NCBI GenBank assembly: GCA_039029935.1
Contig: JBCCFC010000558.1
Location: 1-8,626 of the forward strand
DNA length: 8,626 nt
Reading direction: 5' to 3'
From: G039029935 sp039029935
Lineage (GTDB): Bacteria; Chloroflexota; Anaerolineae; Caldilineales; Caldilineaceae
Shown here: in pieces, positions 7,467-8,626 of the stretch
Numbering within the stretch: position 1 is the stretch's first letter
How the letters are laid out: every line of letters starts with the position of its first letter
Notes under the pieces: model-generated
What the model was told of the DNA's origin: nothing
The model's input: the letters and a program-made list of their open reading frames with translations, nothing else
Databases searched by the model: none
Program-made: the position numbers and the translations under genes

Positions 7467-7517
7467 TTAATTGACCATAGCCCCACTGCATTAAGCGGTG
7501 GGGCTATGGTCAATTAA
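7467..7517. terminator. Perfect 20-bp palindrome, probable bidirectional terminator
   Basis: TTAATTGACCATAGCCCCAC (7467-7486) is the exact reverse complement of 7498-7517. With three further inner pairs (one G-T) the loop shrinks to ATTAA. The GC-rich core CATAGCCCCAC and the AT-rich outer part resemble an intrinsic terminator. On the + strand the right arm is followed by GTTTTT; on the - strand it is followed by a weaker ATAATTTTC. It lies 55 bp after the stop of the minus-strand gene at 7572 and about 40 bp before the start of the C13 peptidase gene, so it would separate the two. Perfect arms this long are unusual for a plain terminator. Confidence 0.6.
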
Positions 7518-7528
7518 GTTTTTCAGTA

Positions 7529-7558
7529 TTGTCACTCCCGCATTTGCAGTAGTGACAA
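7529..7558. repeat. Inverted repeat TTGTCACT / AGTGACAA
   Basis: TTGTCACT (7529-7536) and AGTGACAA (7551-7558) form 8-bp perfect arms around a 14-nt loop that itself contains GCATTTGC. It sits 13 bp after the stop of the minus-strand gene at 7572. On the minus strand there is no T-run after it, so it is more likely an mRNA 3'-end hairpin or chance symmetry than a terminator by itself; on the + strand it is followed by AAAA. Confidence 0.35.
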
Positions 7559-7571
7559 AAACATCGAATTA

Positions 7572-8324
7572 TTAAGCGGACAAGGTATTCTCTGCTTCAT
7601 AGACAAAAAACTCATCTGTTGTGCTACCATCCGCAATTTGGTTGACAACGGCAACAATTTTAGTACTTGGATCGCTTGCTCGACAAATCGCATTGCCAAC
7701 ATATAAATTCTCCAATTGGTTTTTCTGAACATCAATTAAGACCCCACCTTCAGCTAATTGACCGCTGAATGTACGGCTATGATCACTAAATGTACAGTTG
7801 ATCGTCGATCCGGGTCCACCTGCGTGGGCAATACTAAACCCAGTGTAAAAGCTGCCATTGCGATCCATGATTGACGGCATCATCACGCTATCAGTTGCCT
7901 GTGTAGGCGAGAATCCCTCATAAGCACCGCCGCTACCGCCAGGTTTAAGTTGGATTCCGACACCCGCTAATAACTGATTTGTACTATTGTGTGTAACCGA
8001 TGCAGAACCAACAAATAACATGCCGCGGATACAATCACTTGCAATGTCGAGTGATCCAGTATCAACACCAAAACTGTCCTTTGCAAAGATACTCGATTGT
8101 TTTGCAGGAATCACTTGTGTCTCGGTACATTCTGCACCTAATGTTTTGCCATTTACAACAGCAGGGGTATAAGAAAGTGTCACTTCTGTATCCTGTGATC
8201 CTTCATTTTGAATATGGATGTTTGTCAGAAAACCATCATTATTGGTATTGACGACGGGAAACTGGTCATTCGCTGAAACATATGAGCGAAACCGAATTAA
8301 GAAAAGTGTGTAACGGTCAAGCAC
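7572..8324 (-). CDS. Extracytoplasmic-type protein of two repeated beta-rich units, 5' end probably damaged
   Basis: The frame encodes 250 residues in two related units. Unit A (about 22-140) begins FPVVNTNNDGFLTNIHIQN and unit B (about 149-247) begins MPSIMDRNGSFYTGFSIAH. Each has two cysteines (C66 and C98; C177 and C214), a VGSA/VGNA segment (105-108 and 209-212) and a closing YE motif (YEGF at 135, YEAE at 242). I recognise the style from Chloroflexota secreted proteins but know no named family or function. The GTG at 8324 is the only upstream start, directly after an in-frame TGA (8325-8327). It has no Shine-Dalgarno sequence and yields no signal peptide. A hydrophobic stretch that could be a lost signal peptide lies just upstream in another frame. 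The gene is therefore likely 5'-truncated or frameshifted, unless a short non-secreted form is made. It is on the same strand as the C13 peptidase gene but separated from it by the palindrome. Confidence 0.6.
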   Translation of the reverse strand: MLDRYTLFLIRFRSYVSANDQFPVVNTNNDGFLTNIHIQNEGSQDTEVTLSYTPAVVNGKTLGAECTETQVIPAKQSSIFAKDSFGVDTGSLDIASDCIRGMLFVGSASVTHNSTNQLLAGVGIQLKPGGSGGAYEGFSPTQATDSVMMPSIMDRNGSFYTGFSIAHAGGPGSTINCTFSDHSRTFSGQLAEGGVLIDVQKNQLENLYVGNAICRASDPSTKIVAVVNQIADGSTTDEFFVYEAENTLSA

Positions 8325-8426
8325 TCAAATCAAAATATCAAGATATATATAAAGACTGAAAGTATCACGAAGATACTAATAAGCACTAAATGAGTTTATA
8401 AAGAATCTAACGAAACCAAAATTAAG
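8325..8426. other. AT-rich junction with an out-of-frame hydrophobic mini-ORF
   Basis: This strongly AT-rich stretch, including TATATATAT at 8343-8351, separates the partial right-edge gene from the two-unit secreted protein. On the minus strand a GTG at 8386 opens MLISIFVILSVFIYILIF followed by a stop. This looks like the core of a signal peptide or membrane segment, but it is in a different frame from the protein starting at 8324 (offset 62 nt). It may be the separated leader of that gene or chance in AT-rich DNA. No clear promoter or ribosome binding site is visible. Confidence 0.35.
8361..8377 (-). terminator. Small hairpin AGTATC-TTCGT-GATACT
   Basis: On the minus strand AGTATC pairs perfectly with GATACT across a TTCGT loop, and the next bases are TTTCAGTCTTTATATATATC. 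It lies 49 bp after the stop of the partial gene at 8427-8626 and could be a weak terminator for it. The stem is short and only 33% GC, so confidence is low. Confidence 0.3.
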
Positions 8427-8626
8427 TCATAGGACACACTCCTTCCAAGATTCAGCAGTTTGCAGGCGCGCAAAAAGCGAAATGTCGAGTCCAAGCAAGG
8501 CTAAAATACGCTCATGAAGCGGTTCAAAGCCAGTGAGGACGGTGACACGGGGTTCGTCAGGCTGGACTGGTTGTGAGCCATCATCGAGGAGGGCATCAGA
8601 GTCAAGTCTGGGGAGTGAGAGAAAAA
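8427..8626 (-). CDS. C-terminal end of an unidentified protein, cut by the window edge
   Basis: An open minus-strand frame enters from the right edge (first full codon at 8624) and stops at TGA 8427-8429, giving 65 residues. It reads FLSLPRLDSDALLDDG, then an acidic, Pro-rich link, then TVLTGFEPLHERILALLGLD and ISLFARLQTAESWKECVL. The composition is coding-like and less AT-rich than the 100 bp that follows. The leucine-rich end with LHERILALLGL recalls C-termini of some transposases, but I cannot assign it. If it is a transposase, its insertion could explain the damaged 5' end of the next gene. The family is unknown. Confidence 0.5.
   Translation of the reverse strand, partial: FLSLPRLDSDALLDDGSQPVQPDEPRVTVLTGFEPLHERILALLGLDISLFARLQTAESWKECVL

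Noticed and set aside
8421..8430. ATG at 8430 preceded by GGAAGGAG as a gene start
   Set aside because: The frame is ATG ACT TAA, two codons and a stop. It overlaps the end of the partial gene and leads nowhere.

Overview
The window looks like chromosomal DNA from a Chloroflexota bacterium (Anaerolineae, Caldilineae or Ardenticatenia type). This is an inference from protein style. A large secreted protein carries a long Thr-Pro linker and ends in a short hydrophobic tail with VVYLPVI. A second, unrelated secreted protein ends in HRVFLPVIVR. A third has tandem extracytoplasmic beta-rich units of a kind I associate with this phylum. No rRNA, tRNA, CRISPR array or complete transposase is visible.

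Layout. (1) 1-85 is a short leader with an ATCCGC motif repeated four times at about 16-bp spacing. (2) 86-2890 (+) encodes a secreted glycoside-hydrolase-like protein with a Thr-Pro linker and C-terminal tail. (3) 2916-3040 is a 125-bp MITE-like element with long terminal inverted repeats and a TTA target duplication. (4) 3059-4707 (+) is a compact operon: promoter, 9+9-bp palindromic operator, a PadR-family repressor that seems to lack a normal start codon, and a membrane-anchored proline-iminopeptidase-like alpha/beta hydrolase. (5) 4708-4865 is a short gap between convergent genes with nothing convincing in it. (6) 4866-7427 (-) encodes an 853-residue secreted protein combining plant-type leucine-rich repeats, FN3, a PPC domain and a legumain-like (C13) protease with its His and Cys in place. 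(7) 7428-7571 holds a perfect 20-bp-arm palindrome and a smaller inverted repeat. (8) 7572-8324 (-) is a secreted-type protein of two repeated units whose 5' end looks damaged. (9) 8325-8426 is AT-rich with a small hairpin. (10) 8427-8626 (-) is the C-terminal end of a gene entering from the right edge.

How the parts relate. The only clear functional unit is the PadR-hydrolase operon, probably autoregulated through the palindrome over its -10 box. The three large proteins are probably exported or surface proteins but do not form an evident pathway. The right part (about 4.75-8.43 kb) is visibly more AT-rich than the left part and than the last 200 bp. Together with the MITE, the palindrome and the broken-looking 5' end, this suggests a rearranged accessory region. 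The most distinctive items are the LRR-FN3-PPC-C13 architecture, the shared C-terminal tail, the PadR gene with an apparent ATT start, and the MITE beside its promoter.
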